64,000 bases of DNA from Butyricimonas sp. Marseille-P3923 (GCF_900184685.1 NZ_FXXL01000003.1:124001-188000), one strand, 5' to 3'; shown: positions 9,080 through 18,291, counted from the stretch's first letter. Program-made: numbers and translations. The notes: generated by a model not told the origin, from the sequence alone.

Positions 9080-9385
9080 ATGATGAACGAGAACAACGAT
9101 GTTTTTACGATGGAAGACGAGCCGATAGCCTCTGTGGTGCAGGATATGCGCAAAGGCTCGAAATGGCTGTCCGCCTTTCTGGAAAGTTACCGTCCTCTGC
9201 TGGACGGGGAACGTTACCTGACGGACGGCGAGGTGGCGGAACTGCTCCGCGTAAGCCGACGCACATTGCAGGAATACCGCAACAACCGCGTGTTGCCCTT
9301 CATACTTTTGGGAGGGAAGGTGCTTTACCCGGAAACGGGGCTGCGTGAAGTGCTGGAAGCAAATTACCGCAAGCCGCTGGAGTGA
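9080..9385 (+). CDS. Small helix-turn-helix DNA-binding protein
   Basis: A 101-residue protein with an acidic N-terminus and a C-terminal excisionase-type HTH (DGEVAELLRVSRRTLQEYRN at about residues 53-72, then a wing with LLGGKVLYPE). It lies 31 bases after the preceding HTH gene on the same strand and is probably co-transcribed. I prefer the start at 9080 (MMNENNDVF) to the in-frame ATG at 9050, which is almost on top of the upstream stop. Function is unknown beyond probable DNA binding. It is the fourth HTH of this fold within 1.6 kb. Confidence 0.7.
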   Translation: MMNENNDVFTMEDEPIASVVQDMRKGSKWLSAFLESYRPLLDGERYLTDGEVAELLRVSRRTLQEYRNNRVLPFILLGGKVLYPETGLREVLEANYRKPLE

Positions 9386-9399
9386 GCGCGGTTGGCAAG

Positions 9400-9443
9400 A
9401 AAAAAGGAAACGGGCGACACTTTTTGTGGTGCTGCCCGTTTCC
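9400..9443 (-). terminator. Terminator between convergent genes
   Basis: A 10-bp stem (GGAAACGGGC at 9406-9415, GCCCGTTTCC at 9434-9443) is followed on the minus strand by a run of T. It lies between the rightward HTH gene and the leftward RhuM-like gene and may work on both. Confidence 0.7.
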
Positions 9444-9465
9444 TTGTCTTATGTGGTATGCGCAA

Positions 9466-9828
9466 TCAGCAGTACCCGGCTTTTCCGTTCTGTATGAACA
9501 TCACGTATGCCTGCCGTTTCTCTTTGGCGAGAGCTTTTCCCACCAGCCATGTGCGGAACAGGTGGGTGTTGTAGGTGTTCAGCCGGAAGGCGACGGGGAT
9601 GATGATTTCAAGCGCGTACACATCTGCGTACAGTCCGTTTTCAAGTTGCATGTAGCGGCACACCTCGTAGTCGTTAAGCACGTCCGACTTGCGGATGGCT
9701 TTGATGGCGGCGTTCACTGCCGGGACGGTCGTATGGAACAGTCCGGCGATTTCGGTGGCGGTCATCCACACGTCGTTACCGGTTACGCTGACCGCCTTGT
9801 CCTCTATGATGATTATGTCACGTTTCAT
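9466..9828 (-). CDS. RhuM-like N-terminal-domain protein
   Basis: A 120-residue protein resembling the N-terminal region of RhuM/virulence-type proteins. It has a HTH-like segment (MTATEIAGLFHTTVPAVNAA, about residues 22-41) followed by the family pattern LEIIIPVAFRLNTYNTHLFR near residues 73-92. Its molecular role is unknown; related domains occur in phage regulators and Fic-associated proteins. It starts 12 bases downstream of the integrase stop on the same strand, so the two are likely co-transcribed. The long C-terminal half of full RhuM proteins is absent, but the gene ends cleanly before a terminator, so I see no sign of truncation. Confidence 0.65.
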   Translation of the reverse strand: MKRDIIIIEDKAVSVTGNDVWMTATEIAGLFHTTVPAVNAAIKAIRKSDVLNDYEVCRYMQLENGLYADVYALEIIIPVAFRLNTYNTHLFRTWLVGKALAKEKRQAYVMFIQNGKAGYC

Positions 9829-9840
9829 GGCTTCTCTTTT

Positions 9841-11076
9841 TTAGATGGTGCAACCTGCAAATTCCTCAACACTGTTCAACCTTGCGGCAAGGTTCTTCAT
9901 GTCCTGATTGAGTTTTTCTTTGGTTATCTTCGCGTAAATCTGCGTCGTCTTTATGCTCTTGTGTCCGAGCATGGAGCTGACGGTTTCGATAGGTACGCCA
10001 TTAGAGAGAAATACCGTCGTGGCTGCCGTGTGGCGGCTCTGATGCCACGTGATATGCTTGGTGATGCCGCAACGCTTGGCGACGGCACGGATACCGGCAA
10101 GGCACGTGTTATAATGCGGGACGGGGAATATCTTGCCGTTCTCGCACAGCCCACGGTATTTGCCGATTATGCGGTTGGCGATGTCAAGCAGGCGGATGTT
10201 GGACACCACGCCCGTTTTCTGGCGGTTGATGTTTATCCACTCGTGTTCGTCGAAGTAGGTGCGGATATTCTCTTCCGTGAGGTTGCGCATATCCGAGAAC
10301 GACAACCCGGTGAAAGCGCAGAACAGGTAGAGGTCACGGTACAGTTCCTGTTTGGCGTTTTTCAGTTTCCCGTCCATCAGCAGGCGTATTTCCTCTTTGG
10401 TCAGAAAACTGCGTGTTGTTTCCTCCTTCTTGATTTCATACTCGCGGAACGGGTCGCGTGTCAGCCACTCGTTGTTGATGGCGATGAACACCATCGTCCG
10501 TAGCGGGCAGACGTACAGCCACACGGTATTGGTGCAGCAGTGTTTGTCCGTGCGCAGGAACATCTCGAAGTCGGAGATGAAAGCGGGGGTAAGCTCTTTC
10601 AGTGCGATGTCCTTCACATGGTAGCGGATGTCGAGGAACTCTTGCAGGTGCTTGTAAACGATACGGTACTTTTCCAGTGTACCTTTTGCTTTCATGCCTG
10701 CTTCCACCTGTTTCTCATAGTCCTCATTGTGACGACGGTACACCTGCATCAGCGTGTGGTAGCGGTGTTCCAGTCCGAGAAAAGCGTTCTTCACCTTCTC
10801 AGCCGTGACGAAGTTGTCACGTTCCATGATTTCCTGATAGTGCCTATTGATGCGCACCCGCATCTTGTCAAGCATACGGTTCGTTTCGAGTGCCGCCGCG
10901 CTTCTGCCTGTGACACGTCCACCTTTGGTGTCCCACAGTTTCGGATCGACTGTCAGCTTGCAGCTGAACTGCGTCTGGCTGCCGTCCACCGTGATGCGTC
11001 CCATGACGGGTACTGTCCCGTCCTTTTTCACTACCTGACGCTTGAGGTAATAGATTACTGAAAATGTACTCTTCAT
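9841..11076 (-). CDS. intDOT: Tyrosine recombinase, IntDOT-type integrase
   Basis: A 411-residue site-specific recombinase with an arm-binding domain (about 1-90), a SAM-like core-binding domain (about 100-205) and a catalytic domain (about 220-400). Visible catalytic residues are K287, H345, R348 (HQSR), H372 and the nucleophile Y381. The usual first arginine in TGLR is S259, and R285 lies in NINRQK. Length, S259, R285 and Y381 match what I remember of IntDOT from CTnDOT, where serine replaces the first arginine and R285 compensates. The start at 11076 (MKSTFSVIYYL) is the family start. It integrates and excises the conjugative transposon whose end lies just to the right, with help from the Xis2c/Xis2d/Exc genes. 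Confidence 0.93.
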   Translation of the reverse strand: MKSTFSVIYYLKRQVVKKDGTVPVMGRITVDGSQTQFSCKLTVDPKLWDTKGGRVTGRSAAALETNRMLDKMRVRINRHYQEIMERDNFVTAEKVKNAFLGLEHRYHTLMQVYRRHNEDYEKQVEAGMKAKGTLEKYRIVYKHLQEFLDIRYHVKDIALKELTPAFISDFEMFLRTDKHCCTNTVWLYVCPLRTMVFIAINNEWLTRDPFREYEIKKEETTRSFLTKEEIRLLMDGKLKNAKQELYRDLYLFCAFTGLSFSDMRNLTEENIRTYFDEHEWININRQKTGVVSNIRLLDIANRIIGKYRGLCENGKIFPVPHYNTCLAGIRAVAKRCGITKHITWHQSRHTAATTVFLSNGVPIETVSSMLGHKSIKTTQIYAKITKEKLNQDMKNLAARLNSVEEFAGCTI

Positions 11077-11180
11077 CGTCCTTAATTTTTTGGTTTCAAA
11101 ATTAGTTGGTGAAGAGTCCGGTGTCGGTACGCAAAACGGGGAGGAACGGAGCAATCTTTTTCCGTAACCGAAATTTTTGC

Positions 11181-11200
11181 GTGAGTTATCGGTAACTCAC
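11181..11200. promoter_or_regulatory. Inverted repeat upstream of integrase
   Basis: GTGAGTTA-TCGG-TAACTCAC is a perfect 8+8 bp inverted repeat about 105 bases upstream of the integrase start, inside the element end. It shares the core ACTCAC with the palindrome region at 8611-8629. It could be an arm-type or Xis-binding site, or an integrase-gene operator. Confidence 0.35.
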
Positions 11201-11395
11201 TATTCCTTAACGTATTGTTTCGCTATCCGTACCCGTTTGTCGCATTTTCGGGCATGGTTACGAACAAGTAACGTTGCGGCGTCAGGATTTGGCTTCGGCA
11301 GGGATTGTAATGGCTTCACGAATTATCGCCACTTCAACTAAAACCCTTGTAACTCAATTCTATCACTATAACTTTCCGCATTTCACTTTTTTGTA

Positions 11396-11405
11396 GTAAC
11401 TTTGT
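11396..11405 (+). other. Candidate CTnDOT-type attachment core, overlapping the sigma-gene -7 box
   Basis: GTAACTTTGT matches nine of ten positions of the CTnDOT core GTANNTTTGC (from memory). Within it, TAACTTTG at 11397-11404 is a perfect TAnnTTTG -7 box placed to drive the sigma gene at 11430. Sequence to the left is the integrase-bearing element; sequence to the right is AT-richer host-like DNA. The other element end is outside the window, so this is a prediction. Confidence 0.45.
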
Positions 11406-11429
11406 CAACAAGAAGTGAATGCGTTTACG

Positions 11430-11993
11430 ATGATGGAGGATACTGAAAAGAAACTTATTTTGACCCAAAGTGTCTACAAGGAGATATTTATGGAATATTA
11501 CAAACCATTGTGTCTCTTTGCCGGGAAAATGCTGTCATGTGATGAGGATGCTGAAGATATGGTGCATAACGTGTTTCTGGCAATATGGGAAAAGAAAATG
11601 AGTTTCATTGACAAGAGTCATTTGAAGGCTTATCTTTTTCAGGCTGTCTACAATCAATCATTGACTTTTATTCGACGCCGGAATTTTACGATTCGTTTGC
11701 AAGGGGGGGAGGGAGAAGAACGGGCGGATGATAATAATTATTTAAAACAGCGGATTGAAACGGAAGTATTTTTGGAAATACTAAAAGCAATCGATCAATT
11801 ACCGGCACATCGGAAGGAAATCTTCAAGTTAAGTTATATCGACGGCTTGAAAGTGTCAGAAGTGGCTGAAAAATTGCATATTGCAGAGGAAACCGTGCGG
11901 TCGCAACGAGTAAAAGCCCGAAAACAATTGCAAGTGATTTTAAAAGATTTATTTCCGCTTTGCTGTCTTCTTTTTCTTTCCGAGATATGTTAA
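11430..11993 (+). CDS. ECF-type RNA polymerase sigma factor
   Basis: An approximately 187-residue sigma-70 family factor of the Bacteroidetes ECF type. Region 2 (EYYKPLCLFAGKMLSCDEDA, then AEDMVHNVFLAIWE) lies at about residues 20-65. Region 4, with the HTH LKVSEVAEKLHIAEETVRSQ, lies near 145-165. It directs polymerase to the downstream SusC/SusD genes and is presumably held by the FecR-like protein encoded next. A GTG at 11415 is also in frame, but it would sit only about 10 bases after the -7 box at 11397, so I prefer the ATG pair at 11430/11433. The promoter overlaps the predicted transposon junction. Confidence 0.9.
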   Translation: MMEDTEKKLILTQSVYKEIFMEYYKPLCLFAGKMLSCDEDAEDMVHNVFLAIWEKKMSFIDKSHLKAYLFQAVYNQSLTFIRRRNFTIRLQGGEGEERADDNNYLKQRIETEVFLEILKAIDQLPAHRKEIFKLSYIDGLKVSEVAEKLHIAEETVRSQRVKARKQLQVILKDLFPLCCLLFLSEIC

Positions 11994-12066
11994 AATAAGA
12001 TTTTTTTTCTTTCCGGATAACTCATTTTGTAAGTTCGTTAGTCTTAGGGATAGATAACAGACAATT

Positions 12067-13230
12067 ATGAGGACAGATGAGAAAATAATAGACCGGATGA
12101 CTCGTTTATTCCTGAAAGAAGTTTTTGAGAAACTTACTCTTGAGGAACAAAAGGAATTGAATGATTGGATTCAGGCAGATCCCGGCAACAAGGAATGGCG
12201 CGAGGAGATGAAAACATTGAAATTTGTGGAGGAGGATTATCGGAATTATAAACGTATTCCGGAAGCTGAACAAGCTTGGGGACGTTTGGAGAAAGATATG
12301 AATCGAAGATCAAAATGGCGTCGTAAAGTATGGACTTATTCTTCCGTGGCTGTCTTGGTGTTGTTATTGTGTTCTGTTTTCATTTTGCAGTGGGAAATAA
12401 AGGAGGACAACGAGATTATGGAACCCGTTTGTGTACATGAACTGGCATTGATTTCTCTTGTCGTGGATAACCATAGGGACTCTATTTTGCTTGGGATAAA
12501 CAGGAATGTTGAGATAGATTTAGCCGGAGTGCGTAACGAAAATAACACTTTGATTTACGATACTACTGCGTTAACTGTTGAGGAAACAGAATATCATACA
12601 TTGATTGTCGGTCGGGGTGGTGAATATCAATTGACACTCTCGGATGGGACTATTGTTTGGTTAAATTCAGAGTCTTCATTAAGGTATCCGGTACATTTTA
12701 ACGGAGATCGGCGAGAAGTGGAATTGAAAGGAGAGGGCTTTTTTCAAGTAAGTCGTAATGAGGCTATGCCTTTTTATGTGAAAAGTGAGGGGTTTGATGT
12801 TGAGGTGTTGGGAACATCATTTAATATTATGAATTACGTGGATGAGCAGTATGCGTGGGTGACGTTAGCCTCGGGAAAATTGAAAGTCAACCGAGGGGAA
12901 TGCCATACGATAATATATCCGAATCAACAGGTGGAAATAGGAGAAAATGATTTTAAGATACACGAGGTTGATTCTCGCTACTACACTTCATGGATAGAGA
13001 GTAAATTTATGTTCGATGATGAATCATTGGATATGATCGTCCGCAAGTTAGCCCGTTGGTATAATTTAGATTACGAATTTAGAGATTCAACGTTGATGAG
13101 TACCCGATTCTCGGGGCAATTACTAAAATATGATGACATTACAAAAGCTTTTGAATTGTTAGAGTTGACGACAGATGTACATTTCACTATTAACCAAGAA
13201 ACAATACAGATTATGAGAAAGAAAAAGTAA
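12067..13230 (+). CDS. FecR-family anti-sigma factor
   Basis: A 387-residue inner-membrane regulator. A cytoplasmic sigma-binding N-terminus (about 1-85) is followed by one membrane helix near residues 95-115. A periplasmic FecR beta domain follows (GGEYQLTLSDGTIVWLNSES near 182-201), and a C-terminal domain (DUF4974-type) ends the protein. The family holds its partner sigma factor until a signal from the outer-membrane SusC arrives through contact in the periplasm. It lies 73 bases after the sigma gene and before a SusC that carries the STN signalling domain, which is the expected signalling trio. Confidence 0.92.
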   Translation: MRTDEKIIDRMTRLFLKEVFEKLTLEEQKELNDWIQADPGNKEWREEMKTLKFVEEDYRNYKRIPEAEQAWGRLEKDMNRRSKWRRKVWTYSSVAVLVLLLCSVFILQWEIKEDNEIMEPVCVHELALISLVVDNHRDSILLGINRNVEIDLAGVRNENNTLIYDTTALTVEETEYHTLIVGRGGEYQLTLSDGTIVWLNSESSLRYPVHFNGDRREVELKGEGFFQVSRNEAMPFYVKSEGFDVEVLGTSFNIMNYVDEQYAWVTLASGKLKVNRGECHTIIYPNQQVEIGENDFKIHEVDSRYYTSWIESKFMFDDESLDMIVRKLARWYNLDYEFRDSTLMSTRFSGQLLKYDDITKAFELLELTTDVHFTINQETIQIMRKKK

Positions 13231-13242
13231 TTTTATTAAATA

Positions 13243-13272
13243 CAGAAAACCGGAATGGGGACTCCGGTTCTG
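13243..13272 (+). terminator. Hairpin between FecR and SusC genes
   Basis: CAGAAAACCGGA at 13243-13254 pairs imperfectly with TCCGGTTCTG at 13263-13272, followed by TAAAAAG rather than a T-run. A second small hairpin (CATCAC-TGG-GTGATG) follows at once. It probably separates regulator and SusC transcripts or stabilises an mRNA end. Confidence 0.4.
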
Positions 13273-13416
13273 TAAAAAGGTTTCATCACTGGGTGATGAG
13301 TAATCACGATTCAAAAATACGAAAATTAATTGAATAACCAAGCTTGCTAATTTATTTTGTACCGTTGGTGACGGTATGGGGAGTTGTATGCTAATGGTTA
13401 GATAAATTGAAACAAA

Positions 13417-16400
13417 ATGATGATGAAAAAAAATATGAAGTTTATGCTCGGGTGGCTTTCCGTGCTTCTACTGTTATTCTCTTGCCCAACATATGCGCAG
13501 GAACAAGATTATCTTAAAAAGAAGATAGATGTGACGTATGCTGCTGCTGCAATGAAGGAAATATTGACAGATTTAACTAAAAAAACGGGAATCGAATTCT
13601 TGTACAATCAAGATGAGGTGAAACAAGTACAACCGCAAACCTTTACCATGAAGCAGGTTACTGTAACGGAAGTACTAGACCGCTGTTTTAAAGGGACTAA
13701 TTTAGGGTACAAATTTGTAGATGGAACTATTATTATTACCGTGAATAAAATTTCGCCAGTAGTGAATATGATTAAATTGACCGGTAAAGTGACAACATCT
13801 AAAGGTGAAGTTTTGTCCGGGGCAACTTTAACGTTGAAAGGTACTACTGTTGGAGTCGCGACTGATGTAAACGGGAAGTATGAGTTAAATATTCCGGATG
13901 GTAAGAATCAGGTATTGATTGTGTCGTTTCTCGGGATGAAAACACAAGAAATTAAAATACAGTCGAATAAGACCGTGTATGATGTCGTGTTGGAGGAAGA
14001 TAATGTAGAGATGGAAGATGTTGTCGTGACAGGGTACGCGAACATTAAGAAGTCAAGTTTTACTGGGGCTTCCGTGCGGGTTAGTAAAGAGGATATATTG
14101 AAAGTGGCATCCCGGAACGTGATTGATGCTTTACAAGTATTTGATCCGTCTTTACGTTTGATTAAGAATAATCTGATGGGTTCCGACCCTAATACTTTAC
14201 CGGAGTTTTATATCCGGGGGCGTTCCGGAATAGGAGTTAAAGAACTGGATGTACAGGATATTTCTCAGGCTGCATTGCAAAATAACCCGAACTCTCCCGT
14301 GTTTATTATGGATGGGTTTGAGGTTAGTATGGAGAAAGTGTATGATTTTGATCCTAATCGTATCGCAAGTATTACGATTTTGAAAGATGCGGCGGCAACT
14401 GCAATTTATGGTTCCCGTGCGGCTAATGGCGTGATAGTTATAGAGACGGTTGCCCCGGAAATAGGTAAGGTAAAGGTAACGTATAATTTTGTAGGTTCTT
14501 TGACATTGCCTGATTTGTCGGATTATAATTTGATGAATTCTCGGGAGAAGTTGGAAGCCGAAGTTTTGGCAGGAGCCTTTATTGGAGAAACAGAGCTTGA
14601 CAAGCGTAGTCTTTACCAAGAATATATGGAGAAATTGACGGCAGTAAATAAAGGTATGGATACCGATTGGTTGGCTCAACCTTTATGCGATGAGTTTAAT
14701 CACAAGCATAGTCTTTATGTTGAAGGGGGAAGTCAGGAATTACGTTTTGGTGTGAGTTTCAAATATGATTCACAGGGAGGAGTAATGAAAGGTTCTTCTC
14801 GTGATCGTGTAGGTGCGGGATTGGATTTGGGATACCGAATGAATTCAGTACAAATCAAAAATCAGATTACTTTTGACCGGGTGAAAGCTGTAGATTCTCC
14901 TTATGGCAGCTTTAGCGATTATGCCAAGATATTACCGTATAGTACACCTTATGATGAAGAAGGTAATTTGGTGCAAAAATTCCCTTACTGGCATGTGGGA
15001 AGCGATAAAAATCCTTTGTACGAGGCATTGAAAACCAATAATTTCAGTAAAAACGGATACACTGAATTTGCGAATAATCTTTCTGTCGATTGGTATATAC
15101 GGGACGATTTGCAATTCAAGGGACAATTTGCCATATCTAAGTATGATTCGGATTCGGAAGTGTTCTATGACCCTGCATCGGGGAGATATGTCGTGTCTTT
15201 TGAAACAGATATAGCGATAAAAGGCGAGTTAACTCAAACTACATTAGAACGTTTGAGTTGGAACACGAATTTGTATCTAAATTATTTGAAGTCATTCAAG
15301 AAACATCATTTGAACTTTTCTTTGGGAGTAAATGTGAAAGAAACAAAATCCAAATTTTCTTCAGCATACTATAAAGGTTTCCCGTCGGGACAGTTGCATT
15401 CACCTCAATTTGCAGCAGAAATTGCGGAAAAACCGACTTTCACGGATGACCATAATCGTTTGTTTGGTGCATTTTTGGCTCTTAACTATACTTTTAATGA
15501 TATTTATTTATTGGATGCTTCTTTCCGGGTGGATGGTTCTTCTGATTTTGGAACGAAAAAGAAGTATGCCCCTTTTTGGTCTTCCGGTGTAGGAATCAAT
15601 ATCCATAATTACGATTTTATGCAACAATTGGATTGGTTGAGTTTGCTGAAAATCAGGGCGACTTACGGGCAAACCGGTAAAGTGAATTTCCCTGCATATG
15701 CAGCAAAACAGAGTTATGATATTATCGATCATTGGTATGATACGGGTAATGGCGTCTTGTTAACTTACTTGGGAAACGAGAATTTAAAATGGGAACGTAC
15801 CAATACATCGGATTTCGGGTTGGAATTGGGCTTTTTGAAAGATCGTTTTCTTGTTAAAGGGACTATTTATAATAAGAAAACCATTGATTTGATCACGGAT
15901 GTCGATCTGCCGGCTTCTACCGGCTTCGTGTCATATAAAGATAACATGGGAGAAGTCAGTAATAAAGGATTCGAGTTGGATATAAAATTGGACGTGATAA
16001 AGAAAAAAGATTTATTTATTTCTTTGTACGGGAATCTGGCACATAACAAAAATGAAATATTAAAAATATCCGAATCGTTGAAAGCTTATAACGAATTGGT
16101 AGACCAGCAATTCGCTGCTTACGGGTCTTCGGTTGCCAGTACGAAAGATGCAAAATATTCCAAGCCGTTGATGAAATATGTTGAAGGAGGGGCTATGACA
16201 TCCATTTTTGGAATGTATTCTTTGGGAATAAATCCGACAGATGGAAAAGAACTTTTCATGAAGGCGGATGGTACGGTTACTTCCACGTGGAATGCTTCCG
16301 ATCAAATGATTATCGGGGATAGTGAACCGGATGCCCAAGGTGCCTTTGGAGTAAATGCGCAATGGAAAGGTTTCACTTTGTTTGCTTCTTTCTTGTATGA

Positions 16401-16782
16401 ATTCGGGGGAGACGAGTATAATCAGACTTTAGTAAATAGGGTGGAAAATGTAGATATATACGAGTATAATGCAGACAAACGGGTATTAACGGACCGATGG
16501 AAAAAGCCGGGAGATATCACGAAATTGAAAGATATTGGAGAACAAGGTATTGTTACTCGCCCGACCTCTCGTTTTATTCAAAGATATAATGGTGTGACGT
16601 TTAATTCTTTGACCGTTGGTTATGACTTTGATAAAAAATTGATTGGTAAAATTGGTTGTAGTATGTTACGTATACAATTTAACATGAAGGATATCGCGAA
16701 GATCACGAGTGTACGACAGGAGCGAGGTACGGACTATCCTTTTGCCCGGACTTATAACATAACATTAAATGCAAGTTTCTAA
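13417..16782 (+). CDS. SusC/RagA TonB-linked outer-membrane receptor with STN domain
   Basis: A 1,121-residue outer-membrane transporter. After a signal peptide (about 1-27, ending CPTYAQ) comes an STN signalling domain (about 35-112). A carboxypeptidase-D regulatory domain (about 125-200), a TonB plug with LKDAAATAIYGSRAANGVIV near residue 323, and a beta-barrel ending in phenylalanine (NASF) follow. It imports its ligand across the outer membrane with energy from TonB and forms a lidded complex with the SusD encoded next. The STN domain fits signalling to the FecR/sigma pair upstream. The substrate cannot be read directly; the protease in the same operon points to peptides or glycopeptides. 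Confidence 0.95.
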   Translation: MMMKKNMKFMLGWLSVLLLLFSCPTYAQEQDYLKKKIDVTYAAAAMKEILTDLTKKTGIEFLYNQDEVKQVQPQTFTMKQVTVTEVLDRCFKGTNLGYKFVDGTIIITVNKISPVVNMIKLTGKVTTSKGEVLSGATLTLKGTTVGVATDVNGKYELNIPDGKNQVLIVSFLGMKTQEIKIQSNKTVYDVVLEEDNVEMEDVVVTGYANIKKSSFTGASVRVSKEDILKVASRNVIDALQVFDPSLRLIKNNLMGSDPNTLPEFYIRGRSGIGVKELDVQDISQAALQNNPNSPVFIMDGFEVSMEKVYDFDPNRIASITILKDAAATAIYGSRAANGVIVIETVAPEIGKVKVTYNFVGSLTLPDLSDYNLMNSREKLEAEVLAGAFIGETELDKRSLYQEYMEKLTAVNKGMDTDWLAQPLCDEFNHKHSLYVEGGSQELRFGVSFKYDSQGGVMKGSSRDRVGAGLDLGYRMNSVQIKNQITFDRVKAVDSPYGSFSDYAKILPYSTPYDEEGNLVQKFPYWHVGSDKNPLYEALKTNNFSKNGYTEFANNLSVDWYIRDDLQFKGQFAISKYDSDSEVFYDPASGRYVVSFETDIAIKGELTQTTLERLSWNTNLYLNYLKSFKKHHLNFSLGVNVKETKSKFSSAYYKGFPSGQLHSPQFAAEIAEKPTFTDDHNRLFGAFLALNYTFNDIYLLDASFRVDGSSDFGTKKKYAPFWSSGVGINIHNYDFMQQLDWLSLLKIRATYGQTGKVNFPAYAAKQSYDIIDHWYDTGNGVLLTYLGNENLKWERTNTSDFGLELGFLKDRFLVKGTIYNKKTIDLITDVDLPASTGFVSYKDNMGEVSNKGFELDIKLDVIKKKDLFISLYGNLAHNKNEILKISESLKAYNELVDQQFAAYGSSVASTKDAKYSKPLMKYVEGGAMTSIFGMYSLGINPTDGKELFMKADGTVTSTWNASDQMIIGDSEPDAQGAFGVNAQWKGFTLFASFLYEFGGDEYNQTLVNRVENVDIYEYNADKRVLTDRWKKPGDITKLKDIGEQGIVTRPTSRFIQRYNGVTFNSLTVGYDFDKKLIGKIGCSMLRIQFNMKDIAKITSVRQERGTDYPFARTYNITLNASF

Positions 16783-16794
16783 ATGAGAGTAATT

Positions 16795-18291
16795 ATGAGA
16801 AAGTATATATATTTAATGATGACAATCCTAGCCATAGCCTTGTTTTCATCTTGTGATGAATGGTTGGATTTAGAGCCCAGTGACAAAGTGGATGATTCCA
16901 AATTGTACGGTACGTACGAAGGATTTCGGAATTCGTTGAATGGAATTTATACTTCGATTTCAGAAGGAGAGCTTTACGGGCGAGAAATGACATGGGGACT
17001 GTTGAGTGTTTTGGGGCAGGATTACCTGAGTGGAAGTTCGGGTACGAGTTCAACCTATCAATATGCGCAACAATACAATTACACGAGAAGTACGATTAAG
17101 ACCATTATTTCCAAAATGTGGTCTAAGAGTTATAATGCAATAGCGAATTGTAACAAGTTAATTCAGGAGATTGATGATAAAGACCCGGGATTTTTTCCTG
17201 AAGGAGATATGGAGAAAAATTTAATACTGGGAGAAGCTTTAGCTTTGAGAGGTTTCCTGCATTTTGATATGGTCAGATTATTTGCTCCAGCCCCGGAATC
17301 CGGGGATAACGGGGAGTACGTGCCTTATTATGCAACATTCCCTTCTTACTCGGAACCCCGTTTGAGAACCAGTGAAATATTGGAAAAAATTATTATAGAT
17401 TTGGAAAGGGCGAAGGATTTGGTTATACAGTGGGATACAACAAATTATCGAATTATGAGTTCTGTTTCGGGACGTTTCACGAGAATGTCGACGCCAGAAA
17501 GTGGTAATTTTTTTGCCAGTCGGGGTAATCGTTTGAATTTTGTGGCAATCAACGGCATGTTGGCAAGAGTGTGCCTTTATGCAGGGCAGTTGGATAAAGC
17601 GAAAAAATATGCTCTTTATGTTTATGAAAATTTCGGACCGGAAGGAAAGAATAAATGGAGTTCTTCAGCATGGTTTAAATTTACGGCGACAAGTAATATC
17701 GGGTCTTCGACTGCATCGAGCAATTATATAAAATTATTTGATGATGTAATCTTTTCTCTTTATGATGATTTACTCTTATCGCATATTTCAACTTATAAAG
17801 GGTCTTCTGTGTATATGAGATTGAATATGAATATATTTGATTTCGGTGCTTATGATGATACTGATGATGCTCGGGCAAAATTGATCGTTAAAGACAATGG
17901 TAATAAGGAAGTCTGTCAGAAATGGCTGGATACCGGTGCTGCAACATCGATTAATATCAAGTGCCAGTATAGAATGTTGCCCAATTTGCGGATGAGCGAG
18001 ATATATTACATCTTGAGTGAATGTTACTATGCTGAGGGTAACACGGTGGAGGCAGAACGACTTTTGAATTACGTGAGAAATAGTCGAGGAGCAAAACGTC
18101 AAGTAAGTGGGACTACGCCGGCACAATTCAAAACAGAGTTGATGTGGGAGGCTCGTAAAGAGTTTATGACTGAAGGACAGACTTTTTTTGTTTATAAACG
18201 ATTGAATGAGAATATAAAGATCGGTAGCCAAGTGATTCCAATGAAAGATAATTTCGTGTTCCCGTTACCGGATAATGAAACGATTTTCTAA
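16795..18291 (+). CDS. SusD/RagB surface lipoprotein
   Basis: A 498-residue lipoprotein with signal peptide and lipobox (ALFSSC, cysteine near residue 19), then the helical SusD fold with TPR-like N-terminal half. It covers the SusC barrel at the cell surface and captures the ligand. An ATG at 16783 directly abuts the SusC stop, but the ATG at 16795 begins a normal signal peptide (MRKYIYLMMTIL), so I prefer it. The C-terminal SusD motif (ELMWEARKEFMTEGQTFFVY) is clear. It is co-transcribed with SusC and the following DUF4843 gene. Confidence 0.94.
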   Translation: MRKYIYLMMTILAIALFSSCDEWLDLEPSDKVDDSKLYGTYEGFRNSLNGIYTSISEGELYGREMTWGLLSVLGQDYLSGSSGTSSTYQYAQQYNYTRSTIKTIISKMWSKSYNAIANCNKLIQEIDDKDPGFFPEGDMEKNLILGEALALRGFLHFDMVRLFAPAPESGDNGEYVPYYATFPSYSEPRLRTSEILEKIIIDLERAKDLVIQWDTTNYRIMSSVSGRFTRMSTPESGNFFASRGNRLNFVAINGMLARVCLYAGQLDKAKKYALYVYENFGPEGKNKWSSSAWFKFTATSNIGSSTASSNYIKLFDDVIFSLYDDLLLSHISTYKGSSVYMRLNMNIFDFGAYDDTDDARAKLIVKDNGNKEVCQKWLDTGAATSINIKCQYRMLPNLRMSEIYYILSECYYAEGNTVEAERLLNYVRNSRGAKRQVSGTTPAQFKTELMWEARKEFMTEGQTFFVYKRLNENIKIGSQVIPMKDNFVFPLPDNETIF

